A DNA stretch of 64,000 nt from Drosophila persimilis (lineage: Eukaryota > Arthropoda > Insecta > Diptera > Drosophilidae). The position numbers and the translations under genes were made by a program. Positions 37,217 to 48,409 of the stretch are shown piece after piece. Each line of letters begins with the position of its first letter. Position 1 is the first letter of the stretch. The notes beneath the pieces are model-generated. The model was given only the letters and a program-made list of their open reading frames with translations, had not been told where the DNA came from and ran no database searches. The DNA lies in contig NW_020825288.1 in the NCBI RefSeq assembly GCF_003286085.1, positions 23,436,001 to 23,500,000 of the forward strand, given 5' to 3'.

Positions 37217-39820
37217 CTAATCTCCCTGTAGCTTCGACATTTCCACATCAATGCGTTCGTCCAGTGCCCGCGTCAAGATGTGGCAACAGTCCTTGATGGC
37301 GTGGTAAATGATATTCTTGATCTGCAACTTGTCCTCGTGGTTGGTGTGCGAGTGCGAGAGGCGTCGGAACTCGTGCGTTAGATGATAGCAGTGAGTGATG
37401 TTCTCCGGCGAGACAAAGTCCTCGGCCACCTTGATGCAGTTGTGCAGGTTCTGGACCTGGTGCGGGGCCCCAGCGGGTATGAAGACAGCATCCCCCAAGC
37501 ACTGCACAATGGGATGACCCTCCACGCCGTATTCCTTGAACAAACGGGCCCGCAACTTGTCGTCCAGATACCAGTTCTGATCGTGTATCGGATCATGATC
37601 GGGCTCCAACCGGAAGCCCTTCTCCAACGTAACGCGATTAAGTAGATCGCGGATTTTGTCGGCATCGCGAGCCGGGAAGATGTGCCACAGCGCTCCGGGA
37701 AGTACCTCGGGAGACTGGCAGCGGGCCCGCGTGATATAATCGCATCCGCCCATGGCAATGGCTCGCTGAGTGGCTGCCAACTGGGGTTTGCTATCCTCGT
37801 CCTGGGGTATTCCCACATAGACCATTATGTTGACGGCATCCGAGATGTCCAGATGGAGGTTGGTCGTTCCCTTTTGGGGATAAAGCGCCGATCCATACGC
37901 ATTGTACATCTTGGGCCCAAGATCGGGCGGCACAAACATCTTCGGCAGGCAGCTGGCAATGTTCAGATTTCCCGTTCGCAGCGTGTACTCCGGCATGGGC
38001 AGCCCCTGCATGAGATCCGCAAACCGAGTGGGTAGAATCTCGGCAAAATCATCGCCCGGCGGCCAGTCTTTCAACTTGAGCAGCATGTGCTTTCCGTTGG
38101 CGTCCAGTAGACGCTTGCTCATGCACTGGAATCCCTCCCAGAAGTGCCGCATGGGCTGATTGGGCACCAGGTTGCCATTGAGGCAGTTGATCAAATCGTT
38201 TGGCTTGTCGCCAAAGTCCCGACAGAAGGCCTCCGGACGCCACAGATCCAGGTTCAATGAGCGAGCCACCTCTGAGATCATCACGGGCTGGCCACACTTC
38301 CATACCTCCTGGTAGAGCACACGATTGTCCGGATGCATTGCATCCGTGAGCCTCAAGAGCTTGCCATCGCACAGCCATTCGTGGGGCACGCCCGGGGCCA
38401 GCTGTGTGGACTGGGCCAGGGTCATGGCTCTCGGAGGCAGAAACCTCCTCAGACCGGCCAGACCCTTTCGCAGAAAATTTATGTGCTTGAAGTTATCAAA
38501 CGCACTCGTGATTGGATCCTTTCCGAGTGTCTCTTTGGTCCAAGCCCGACCCGGGACGTAGTCTATGCCCCGTTCCCGGGCGAATTCCAGCTTTTTGGAG
38601 TGCAGCTGCTCCAGCCTCTGCTGCTGGTGTAGTTTCTGCTCGGTGGCCAGCGAAGAGAAGCTCGTGTGCTGCTTCAATTGCGACTCCTTTATCATGTCCT
38701 GTATGAAAGCATTCAACTGGGGGTCCTTTACCTCCTGCTTGCTGAGCAGGCAGCCGCAGACCTGGGGCACCTGCCACAGGGTGCGCACCTCGTGCAGCAA
38801 CCTGCCCAAGACGTTCAGGGCATCACCGGCAATGATCTGCGTCAGCATCAGCTCGGTCATGGCATGCTGCTGCGAACCACTGGGATCGGTGCAGAGCCCC
38901 CAGTGGTATTCGTCGCATCCCTTCTGCAGGGACGTCTCCACGCGCCGCAGGCGCTGACCTTCTTTTCTGTCCTTGAAGCAGTCCAGACAGACGCCAAAGC
39001 CGCACTTGCGACAGGTCCAGTGATAGTTAAACAACGTGGTGTCGCAGACATCGCAGATCTCCCGAATGCCCTTTACAGCCTTCTTCCAGGCGATGGTCCC
39101 ATCGGAATTCTCGTGCAACTTCAGAGCCTCCGCTTCCTGGCGCCACAGATAGCAAAACTGATCGCCCGCATGAAGGAGTATGTAACGACACACTTGTATG
39201 TCCATGAAACCACTGGTGGGTGCCGTCGTACCATCCGGCTGCCAAATGCTGCAGTCCTCCTTTGTGGGCTCGATGTAGGGGTTCGGGAACCCGGCCACAC
39301 TCAGCTCCCCCTTGCCGTTGTACTGCAGGCGTCGGAATTCGTAGAACCTGCAATAGACATCGTTGCTGGTGGCGTTGCTCTCGCTGGAGGAAGGCGCGTC
39401 GTGTCGCTTGCGGCATTCGCGACACTTGGGAACCTCCGCTACCGCTACTGCTGTATCTCGCGTGGGTTGCTGCTGCTGCAACTTAAAGCAGGGCAGGTCC
39501 TGTAAAAAGATAGAGCAACTCTCTCGGTACTGCTTATGCCGGAGCTCCTCCTCATCCGTCAACAGTGTTTCTTGACTACTGCTGAAAGGTTTCAGCTCTT
39601 GGTCCTGCCTTGGCTTCGCCTCTGGCGTTCCATTTCCACTCTGCGTCTCCAAGCATGGTTTCTTTGTCTTGTTCTCATTCGAAATGTGTATCTCAATAAT
39701 CGATTTCGGATCCGATCTCATGGACAGACAACTTAAAGGGGATACCGTGCGCTTGCGGCTTGCGGTGGCAGAAGTTTGAGCAGCAACAGCTGCTACCGCT
39801 GCCAGTTCGGTCTGTGGCAT
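37217..39820 (-). CDS. Kdm3: Kdm3 (JHDM2-type JmjC histone H3K9 demethylase)
   Basis: One coding exon of 867 aa from ATG 39820. A farther in-frame ATG at 39970 would add 50 residues. I prefer 39820 because a strong pyrimidine tract plus acceptor (TTTTCGAAG|GCC, exon from 39838) lies between the two, so the upstream ATG is probably intronic. A Cys-rich zinc finger CDVCDTTLFNYHW...CRKCGFGVCLDC sits at about 253-285. The JmjC domain has the Fe(II) triad His656, Asp658 (NLHLDISD) and His787 (GAPHQVQN), all intact. KDM3 enzymes use 2-oxoglutarate, O2 and Fe(II) to remove mono- and dimethyl marks from histone H3 Lys9 in the nucleus. The C-terminus ends SKLQGD. Confidence 0.93.
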   Translation of the reverse strand: MPQTELAAVAAVAAQTSATASRKRTVSPLSCLSMRSDPKSIIEIHISNENKTKKPCLETQSGNGTPEAKPRQDQELKPFSSSQETLLTDEEELRHKQYRESCSIFLQDLPCFKLQQQQPTRDTAVAVAEVPKCRECRKRHDAPSSSESNATSNDVYCRFYEFRRLQYNGKGELSVAGFPNPYIEPTKEDCSIWQPDGTTAPTSGFMDIQVCRYILLHAGDQFCYLWRQEAEALKLHENSDGTIAWKKAVKGIREICDVCDTTLFNYHWTCRKCGFGVCLDCFKDRKEGQRLRRVETSLQKGCDEYHWGLCTDPSGSQQHAMTELMLTQIIAGDALNVLGRLLHEVRTLWQVPQVCGCLLSKQEVKDPQLNAFIQDMIKESQLKQHTSFSSLATEQKLHQQQRLEQLHSKKLEFARERGIDYVPGRAWTKETLGKDPITSAFDNFKHINFLRKGLAGLRRFLPPRAMTLAQSTQLAPGVPHEWLCDGKLLRLTDAMHPDNRVLYQEVWKCGQPVMISEVARSLNLDLWRPEAFCRDFGDKPNDLINCLNGNLVPNQPMRHFWEGFQCMSKRLLDANGKHMLLKLKDWPPGDDFAEILPTRFADLMQGLPMPEYTLRTGNLNIASCLPKMFVPPDLGPKMYNAYGSALYPQKGTTNLHLDISDAVNIMVYVGIPQDEDSKPQLAATQRAIAMGGCDYITRARCQSPEVLPGALWHIFPARDADKIRDLLNRVTLEKGFRLEPDHDPIHDQNWYLDDKLRARLFKEYGVEGHPIVQCLGDAVFIPAGAPHQVQNLHNCIKVAEDFVSPENITHCYHLTHEFRRLSHSHTNHEDKLQIKNIIYHAIKDCCHILTRALDERIDVEMSKLQGD

Positions 39821-41875
39821 TCTGTGTGTATCTCTGGCCTTCGAAAATAAGAAAAGGGAAGGAAGAAAAGAGGGTGGGTTGAGCTTTTCGGTTTCTGTCG
39901 GGCCTTCTTTTTCCCCTCTGCACTGGTAATGCTTCTTGAGTGAAGTGGCTGATGCTGCGTGCTCCTCCATGCTCCTCTATGCTCCGTGCTCCCGATCTTC
40001 TTTGCTTTTTGTCTTTCTTTATCTTGATGTATAATGCTTGCCATCTTGTCTCTTATTGATCTTTTTTTGTCTTCCGTTTAACACTCTCGGCGTGGTTGCA
40101 GACTGCAACTGCATATCCGGTAATGTGGCGGACAACTTTCGTTGGCTTTTCTTCTTCAATGCACAAGCACATCTTTCGCGAATGAATCGAGCAGAGAGCT
40201 TAAAGAGAATACAGCACAACTACTCACTGCCTCCACATTACCTGGCGCAGCGGAGAGCCTTACTTAACACATAGCATGCATCAGGTTAATATAGATTTTA
40301 ATTAGTATGTACTATTACAGACGTTATCCCACATCCAACACACACCGATATACACACATACATGCACACATTTGTATCCAAAAAGATATGGTTATTTCGA
40401 TAGGACGCGGTAATAAACCTCGGTAATAATTTGACTGTCCATTGATCAACTACGCCACAAATTGGGACTGTGGGCGTCGTATACACCCCTTTATATGCGA
40501 GTATATTATACGCACAGTCGACACAGAAATGCAACAGTGGGCAGTCTTTTTGGAGCAGTCAACCACAACGAAAAATTGACCCTTATCAGCGAACCACGAT
40601 ACGAGCATCAATGTGCACACAGTCATGTACGTTTCAAGTCGGGCATCACTCTTTGAGCGTTCACTGTACAGCAACATTTTTCAACTATTTTTTGCCATTT
40701 TTAGGAAGAACGTGATAATCAAATTAAAAGCGATACATAGTCAAAAAGGTTTTCGAATGATATCTGAGGGGCTCTGGGTCTTAACAGCTCTGTTAATGCT
40801 AACATGCCAATTTACAGAATCAACAAGTGTCGCTGGGCAGGCAGGCAGACAGAAATTCCGGGCCGACGGATATGGAAGGCAAGTGCCTTCCAATTATATG
40901 GTCATATAATTGAGGGGACATTGGGAATTGACCCTGGATGACACAAGAACAGCCGTACCGTCCCGTCCATATATACACACAGAGCCAGCACAGAAGTCTT
41001 ACGAAACACGGCGAAAGAGAAATGTGGAAAAACATGGGAAGCGACGACAGAAAACCCTACAAGCGACTCGCTCTCCACACCTCTTCCCCCTTTTGCAAAT
41101 TGATCAATCAATTCACTTTCTGGGCGCTTCATGACCTTTTAATTCAATGAAAGCCTGCACTTTATATAACACCACCACTGCAATCAATAAACAGTAGAGA
41201 ACAATGGAAAGCACGCACGACGAGCAGCGAAGTTTAAATTTTTTGAGTTTACTCAACGCCGTCTGATAACGCCGACTCCAGATAAATATTTGTGTACATT
41301 TACTACTATTTTGAGGCGCTGTGCGGTGGCACGGCAACACTGGCCGATTACTACATCGCTCTAGATTTGTTTTTTTTTTTCTTCAATGAATTTGTTTTTG
41401 CCCCGCCTTTAGGAGGTGCACAGTCCATGATTTAGGTTTGTTAAAGAACAATAATAAACACTTTGGTCACCAGGAAACGTTTTCGTTGTTGCACTTTTAT
41501 CAATTTAAATTTGTGTACTGAGCATTACAAACACCATCACACTACGCTACTGACGCACACACACACACCACATAAAAAACTTGGCGTTCAAAGTGGATAG
41601 AACAAACAAGCTTTCAACAGCTAATTTATACGCTTTGGAAGGTCATTGCAACTTACACTTACTACTTATTGCATTTTGGGAAACAGTCGGCCATTTCTTT
41701 TATAAAACTCTACTCGTGAAAATCAGTACTTTAATAAAAAATTCGATTTTTCATTTGCACCAGTGACTTATCGGTAAATCGGTATCGGTCTGACGAATGA
41801 AATAAGGAACTTAGCCCACTTTGGCCCCTTTTTTTAAACAACATCGATGATATCGCCGAGCTCTGTTGACTGAAA
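39821..41875. other. noncoding interval between Kdm3 and mRpL47 (divergent promoters)
   Basis: Kdm3 5' sequences (minus) and the mRpL47 promoter (plus) share this interval. No protein gene is supported. A GGCAACACTG core-motif-like sequence at about 41332 may mark a Kdm3 upstream start site. The last 120 bases before mRpL47 hold several TATCGG/ATCGAT words (about 41768-41855), DRE-like and close to the mRpL47 ATG. Confidence 0.45.
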
Positions 41876-42865
41876 ATGTCGACTATTTTAAAGAAATGTT
41901 TTAATTTGGCTAAAACTGTGAGAACAGCGACGATAACGAGTCTTCTTACTGCTCCAAAGCAGCAATGGCAGGCCTTGAGGTGGGTTTCGGCAGTTGTAGT
42001 GATTTTATTGGCGTACGCTCATCTTTGTTTTTATGTAATACGTAGTGCTGCCGCCTCCCAAACGCCGCATGCTCAAATGATGCACACCAGCCCGATGCGG
42101 CATGGTCTGATGGAGTTCTTCGATGACCCCAAGCACTGGAGCGAGAACGATATAAAGGTGGGACGGGCCTGGAGGACGGATGAGCTGCGCATCAAATCCA
42201 ACAAGGAGCTGCATCAGCTCTGGTTTATATTGCTGAAGGAACGGAATATGCTTCTTACTATGGAGCACGAATGCAATGACAAAATGGAGATCTTTCCCAG
42301 CCCCGAGCGAATTGATAAGGTAACTGACCAACCTTTAGCTTGTTGAGCATGTAAAATATAAAAAGCCATTTATTCATAGGTGAAAATTTCCATGGACAAT
42401 CTTGAGAAAGTGGTGCGGGAACGCAACACGGCCTATCATTTGCTGGAAACGGGTGAAACAGGCGAGCGACCCCAGAAGAGGGTAAACAACGCGTTTGGCT
42501 TACAGGTCAATTATAAATCCTGCGAGCATGTCCTGCCACCCTTCATGAACCTGAAATGGATAAAGTCCCGCAATATTGGCTTTGGCGGCAGGGCCGTGAA
42601 TAGATTTCTGCTCAAGTACCGCGAGCAGCTTTACAATGCCAAGCGCAAGGCGAAGAAGTATGCCATGGCATAGCAACAAATAAAGACGATATCTAATAAT
42701 ATTCTTTGTTCCAGCCGCTCTCGCAACGAGGTAATGATGATTCTACGCCGCAATCCCAACTTTGATCTGGAAGTGCTGCGCCGTAAGTTCCCCGATGTGG
42801 ATATCGACAAACTACGCAGTGCGGATAAGGCCCGAGGACACTATGTGCCGAAGGTTGGCGTCTAA
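41876..42865 (+). CDS. mRpL47: mitochondrial ribosomal protein L47 (uL29m)
   Basis: Four exons: 41876-41979, 42046-42319, 42380-42657 and 42715-42865 (807 nt, 268 aa). The N-terminus [18 protein letters not shown] is basic and lacks acidic residues, as for a mitochondrial targeting peptide. The conserved uL29m core contains [26 protein letters not shown] and [20 protein letters not shown], matching the human MRPL47 pattern. The protein is part of the large mitoribosomal subunit near the polypeptide exit. Intron 1 is 66 nt, a multiple of three and stop-free, so an unspliced frame also reads through. I removed it because the donor (GAG|GTGGGT) and acceptor (ACGTAG|T) are good and it would insert a hydrophobic segment in the presequence. 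The gene is convergent with Rlb1, with 68 bp between stops. Confidence 0.92.
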
Positions 42866-42892
42866 CTTTGCAGCATTTTTAGTTATTTAGTC

Positions 42893-42898
42893 ATTAAA
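42893..42898 (+). other. mRpL47: poly(A) signal of mRpL47
   Basis: ATTAAA, 27 nt after the mRpL47 stop. Cleavage downstream would place the mRpL47 3' end next to or inside the Rlb1 coding 3' end (stop at 42934), so the two transcripts probably overlap tail to tail. Confidence 0.5.
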
Positions 42899-42933
42899 TC
42901 GAAAAAATACTGTGTAAATTGAACATCTTAATT

Positions 42934-44349
42934 TTAATCTTCGTCAAACTTAATTTTAGTTCCCTGGAAGGCGGCAATTTTTGGTTTCCACTTTTGTTTG
43001 GCAATCCAAGAGGGATGCATGCCTTCCATGGAAGTGGGAGCGGATGCAGGAGCAGGAGCAGGATGATGCTTAAAAGCTGGAATATCAATTTCTGCGGCTT
43101 GCCCGTCGTCGCCAAACTTGATCTTTTTCCCCTTAAAGTGCCCGATAACTGGCTTCTGTTGCTGCTTGGCTATCCAGGATGGATGGAGGTCCTCTGTGGG
43201 TTTCTTTTTATTGATCTCCGGCCTCCGCTCCCTTTCCCCCCGGTTGTCGCTATGTCGGTGTTCGTTCCGCTGGCGCTTGGCAGGATAAGGCATCGTTTCT
43301 TGCTCGTTTTCGCTTTCATTATCCTCTGAAAGAACCACAGCGGTGGATAAATACGGCTGACCAGATTCTGTGATAAAAAATGGATCTATGACATGCGTTG
43401 GACGATCTTTCTCAGCCGTGGTCTCCTCCTTTTCAATGCTCGGCTCCTTCTCTTGTGGTCGCTTTCGTGTCCTTTCTTTGACATCAATAGGTTTCGGACT
43501 AATTTCGGGCTTCCTATCCTTTTGCTGTTGCTTCTTTTCTCGTACCTTTGACTTTTCCTCTTCTTTGACATCAATGGGTTTGGGTTTAATTTCGGGCTTC
43601 TTTTCATTTTGCGTTTGCTTCTTTTCTCGAAGCTCTTTCTTCACCGAGGCCACTTTAGGAGTACGCTGAAGCTTTTCTTGTTTCGGTTTCTTCTCTTCCG
43701 CTGTTTCCACCTCACCAACCGCTGGCTCTGCCGCTGGCAATACATCTGTTCCAGCCACGTCTCTATCCACTTTGTTCTGCTCCAACCATTCTAGTCGGTT
43801 GCGCGTCTGGGCCTTCTGGTCTTTGAGTTCCTTGCGTTGTCTTTTCTTCGCCTCAGTGCGCTGCAGCTTCACGCGTCTCTTGCTCGTTTCCAGAATCTCT
43901 TCACGCCACTTGGAATCCTTGTCACTGTCCAGGCCCAAAGTCTGGCGAAATGTGTCAACCAGCGCTTTCATCAGTTTGTTGAGCCCCAGCATCGCAAGAA
44001 CAACCTCATCTGGAGTGGACCGGCCATTGGTGAGCACTGCGTTCGGATTTTTACCATCCTGTAGGAGCAGCTGGCGCATTATGTCCAGACTCTTCAAAGC
44101 CTTTAGCTGGGCCACGCATTCGCTGCTTTTGCGCAAGCGTTCCTTGTGTTTCTCATCGTCCGGTCGTTTGGCCAGGACATCTTTGACCTTCCTCAGCTTC
44201 TGAACGAGCTTGGACACCGTTTGCGCACGTGCTTGCTGGATGACTTTCTTGTTGGTAATTACCTGTGTGTACGAACGGAGTAGTTACTATAAATAATACG
44301 TCTTTTTTCATTTATTTACCAAATTATTGAATTTCAGTTTATCAAGCAT
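42934..44349 (-). CDS. Rlb1: Rlb1, BUD22/SRFBP1-type nucleolar protein
   Basis: Two exons on the minus strand: 44349-44320 (MLDKLKFNNL) and 44262-42934, 452 aa in total. The N-terminal helical part includes VSKLVQKLRKVKDVLAKR and resembles the BUD22/SRFBP1 family. The middle is a long Lys/Glu-rich low-complexity region with a repeated PKPIDVKE unit. The C-terminus carries HPSWIAKQ followed by GKKIKF or GTKIKF, and this module occurs twice. Yeast Bud22 is needed for small-subunit rRNA maturation; SRFBP1 is its animal relative. The fly gene was named for lying next to Ras85D, and that head-to-head arrangement is kept here. The start is the first ATG of a 10-codon exon, as in several short-first-exon genes of this window. 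Confidence 0.88.
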
Positions 44350-44412
44350 GGTGCTGCAGCCTGGAGAAACATTGAAGTTCCGCCTATCGCACCAAACTAT
44401 CACATATGTTTT

Positions 44413-44420
44413 TATCGATA
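44413..44420 (+). promoter_or_regulatory. DRE (DREF site) in the Rlb1/Ras85D divergent promoter
   Basis: A perfect palindromic TATCGATA lies 64 bp upstream of the Rlb1 ATG, between two divergent genes. DREF binds this sequence and drives proliferation-linked genes. Distance and orientation-free symmetry suit control of both genes. It is the only perfect TATCGATA I noticed close to a start here. Confidence 0.75.
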
Positions 44421-44453
44421 TATTGATGCAATATATATTTAACATCCCTAGCC

Positions 44454-44461
44454 AAAATGGC
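44454..44461 (+). promoter_or_regulatory. Pho/YY1-like site in the Rlb1/Ras85D promoter
   Basis: AAAATGGC followed by GAC fits the reverse complement of the Pho consensus GCCATHWY and resembles YY1 sites found just downstream of housekeeping start sites. Short motifs like this occur by chance, so this is suggestive only. Confidence 0.4.
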
Positions 44462-45346
44462 GACATAGTGCTGAAGAAGAAGCAGCAGCTGCAGAAATAA
44501 GTTACGAATTTATTGTTTTCTTTTAGTGGTAAAAGTTTAAAAGTCGCGTAATTGCCCGTAGTTGCGTTAAACCGTAAATTGTGACCCCGAAACGTGCCAA
44601 GTGAATGCGCTGCGCGGTTCCGCGACCGAAACTCGACAGACGCAAAGAAGAAAAACAAGGAGGAGCTAATAGAGAAGGCAGCAACAAAGAAGGTCTGCAT
44701 TTGTGCAGCCCCGGCAGGAAAAAATCAGAACAACAACGTTCACAGCAATGTTCTGCATTAATTGACTGCTTTTTAATTAATAAAATTGTGCAGTTCTCAT
44801 CAATATTCCAAATCGTGACTATTCCGATGCTCGGACGCATGAAAATTAATATCCATAAAGAACCTGAGGGCTGCAACGCGCTTGAGTCATTGATCTCTTT
44901 TATTGTGTCTGTGTGCATACTCTACCTACAGTGGCCGACAACAGTCTGCGTGCGACCCCTTGTTTTCAATTTCATGTCTCCTGTCCTGTCCTGTCCTGTC
45001 AATAGATGATTTTAATTACAAATATACATTAGCAATTATTTAGGTATACACATGCATGTACATATGTATGTATGTATGTAGGTATGATGGGTAAAAATCT
45101 GATATCACCGAATGTGAACTTATAGCCTTTCTTTATTTTCTTTTCTTGTGATAATTTTTTGAAGTTGGCATCTGTAACCTTTTTCTCTCCAAAAAGGGGT
45201 CGTGCGCACAAATTTGTCCGCCACTGTATGCATCTGTGGTAGAATAATATGGAAGCCAAGCGGATTCAGTCTTGCATTAATTTGTGCCTAATTATGCGTT
45301 TAATTTATTTTAATCATTTTTAATTATTAATTTACTTTACTTGCAG

Positions 45347-46180
<834 letters not shown>

Positions 46181-47867
46181 ACGGGCTTGCAGTGGTTTAT
46201 TAACTTTTTATTTTGTTCAATGTCGCCTGTTGTCTGTCTGTCTGTCTGTCTGTATGTATTCAGTGCTGTTTTCGTTGGGCAATCGTGTCATTGATCGTGA
46301 CAGGATTGTGGATCCCCCGCGAATGCACGCGGAATAAAAGCACGCACACAGAACGAAAGCACACACATTTGTATGGGAGCGAGTTAGTCGGTGCAATTGT
46401 CAGATGAAGAGAAGAATTGTAATTAATTTAAGTAACTAGAGTTTTATGTACGGAGAAATGATTTTTGTGAATGTGTGTGTTTTGTGTCGTTTGAAAGGCT
46501 GCGTGGCGCCCTTTTAAGAGTATTAACAATAACGAAAATGAAAACGAAGGAAAGCGAAACGAAATGAAATGAATATGTACCTCTCTACATATAACTATGA
46601 ATACTGTTGTAACTGCCTTGGTTCAGCTGCTTTAACCATTTGTTTTCAATCACCACCAACCACTAAACTGGAGTCAATGTCGTTTGTATTTTACCGTAGA
46701 GGAGACGGAGAATCTGATCTGTGCTAAACTCCGATACATATACCGCTATGCATGCAAGACTAGTTCTAATTACTCTAATTCCTTGAGCTCTGTTGTAAAT
46801 GGTTTGTTTTAATGCGTTTTTAGCGTAGCCCGTCTTCTGATTCAAATTTTCTCACACGTATACGCACGAACAGAATTCCATTAGTATTTTTCACTAGTAA
46901 AGAACAAACAAAACATATGAAACGAACGGCAAAGTAATTTTCGCACAAACGAGCCGGTTTGCTTGTCTATGCTGCCCAAACTAAATAAATTTATGTTCAT
47001 TAAACACAATCAATTGTTGTGGTGCTATAACGCAAAACATTTTATTCGTATGAGTTGTTCATAGAAAGCCTTTCTTTCTACCTACCTTATTGACAGATCA
47101 ATCAGAGAGAAAACAAGCAGCCAATTAAATTTACATTATATAGTTTGCTTTAAGCTTTTTATACATACATTTAATATTTAATTTTTTTGTATTAATTTTT
47201 GCCATACAAAAAGGAACGAAATAAAACGATTGTGTGTACTATTTAAACCGAAAAATAGTTTTGTTTTTTTCTGCTTTTTAAACGCTGAAATATATTTATA
47301 TGACAAACCTGCATATATTTGAATGAATGAACCGGTATATATCTACCACATTGTCTAGATATGTCCAAATTAAATCATCGAAAATTAATAATAAATCGAA
47401 TGAAACAGATTCAAAGTTCAAATAATAATGGATAATAATTCAATGGTATACCTTTCGGATTTCGGATTTCATGTAGGAAAGTTATTTACTGATCGGGTAA
47501 AATTATTGTTCAGGTATGGAAGTCCTAGCTTGCTAGTAATATCAAAATCGAGGAAAATGGTTTCCAATCCTTGAAAAAGAACGATTATACGAACGAACCT
47601 ATTATAAGCCAAGGGAGTATTTAAACTTTCCACCAAAAATTAATTAATTTAATTGCAGTTCAGGTGAAAGATATCGTGTTTCTTAAGTTTTAAGATTTCA
47701 TGGATCTACAAGTTCACAAGCAGAAATATTTTCCACCATTTACCTCAAGTCGTTGAACTGTTTAAATAGAGGGGGCTTAAGTGGGCTAAGTTCGGTTTTT
47801 CATCGCTATATTTTCGATATATGCCGACACGGTATATCGGTATTCTTGATTGATAGTTCCGTGGCCA
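46181..47867 (+). other. Ras85D 3' UTR and intergenic DNA
   Basis: AATAAA occurs at 46333-46338 and again at 46984-46989, so short and long 3' UTR forms are possible. A TGTC tetranucleotide run lies at about 46232-46254. From about 47.0 kb on it is AT-rich intergenic sequence. A cluster of TATCGG, CGATAT and ACGGTATAT words at 47800-47850 looks promoter-related. Confidence 0.55.
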
Positions 47868-48404
47868 TATCACATCAGTGTTGCCATTTCAGCTTATTTT
47901 AAGTAGATTTGGCTTATTTTAAAACCAAATGGCTTGAAAACTAATTGAAATGCTTATAGCTTGAAATCTAGCTTATTTCAAATTTCATTTAGCTTATTTT
48001 GGCTTAAATAAATGTGGTACACTTATTGTTTTTTGATTTTATTGTAATATTTTTTAATATTTATTAAGAAATAGGACAAAAATCATATTTGTTGTTGCTA
48101 TTTTGGTATGTTATCCAATTTTGTGTATAAATGTGAAGTACATATGTATATATTCGTTGATAAGTTTCAGTCACACTATAGTATTGCACATGTTTGCACA
48201 TTTATATATAAAATATTATTAAGGAGTGGAAAGTTTAAGAAAGAATAATAATTGAAAACAAAATATCAATCAAATTCAATAGTTCATTATTTTGATGTGT
48301 TTTTGTATGGTTAGCTTTTTTTTAAGTTTTAGCTTATTCTAGCTTATTTTTTTCTTCAATCTAGCTGATGGTGACTCTCAACATCTGGCAGCACTGTATC
48401 ACAT
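47868..48404. mobile_element. hAT-type MITE (non-autonomous) with 8-bp target-site duplication
   Basis: The element spans 47876-48396 (521 bp). It begins CAGTGTTGCCA and ends TGGCAGCACTG, inverted repeats that match in 10 of 11 positions and carry the hAT-type CAGTG end. It is flanked by a perfect 8-bp direct repeat TATCACAT (47868-47875 and 48397-48404), the duplication length made by hAT transposases. The interior is AT-rich, has no reading frame, and contains many copies of AGCTTATTTT near both ends, like the subterminal repeats of hAT elements. It lies about 290 bp upstream of the rump ATG. No family name can be given without a repeat library. Confidence 0.8.
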
Positions 48405-48409
48405 CACTA
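48402..48409 (+). promoter_or_regulatory. rump: Ohler motif 7-like core promoter element of rump
   Basis: CATCACTA fits the published fly core promoter consensus CAKCNCTR (motif 7). It sits directly after the MITE, sharing its first three bases with the target duplication, and precedes the probable rump start region. A donor at about 48555 (AAAAAG|GTAAAT) then fits a short noncoding first exon, with the acceptor at about 48681 just before the coding start. Confidence 0.45.

Noticed and set aside
38666..39505. 279-codon open frame on the plus strand
   Set aside because: Antisense to Kdm3 coding sequence; Leu/Ala-rich without motifs.
39821..39970. 50-codon N-terminal extension of Kdm3 from an upstream ATG
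   Set aside because: A strong pyrimidine tract and acceptor at 39839-39840 separate it from the preferred start, so it is probably intronic. Without it the length is nearer the known fly protein.
41332..41341. GGCAACACTG as the end of another hAT element
   Set aside because: No matching CAGTG end with the same 8-bp flank (GCCGATTA) was found upstream, so it is better read as a promoter-type word.
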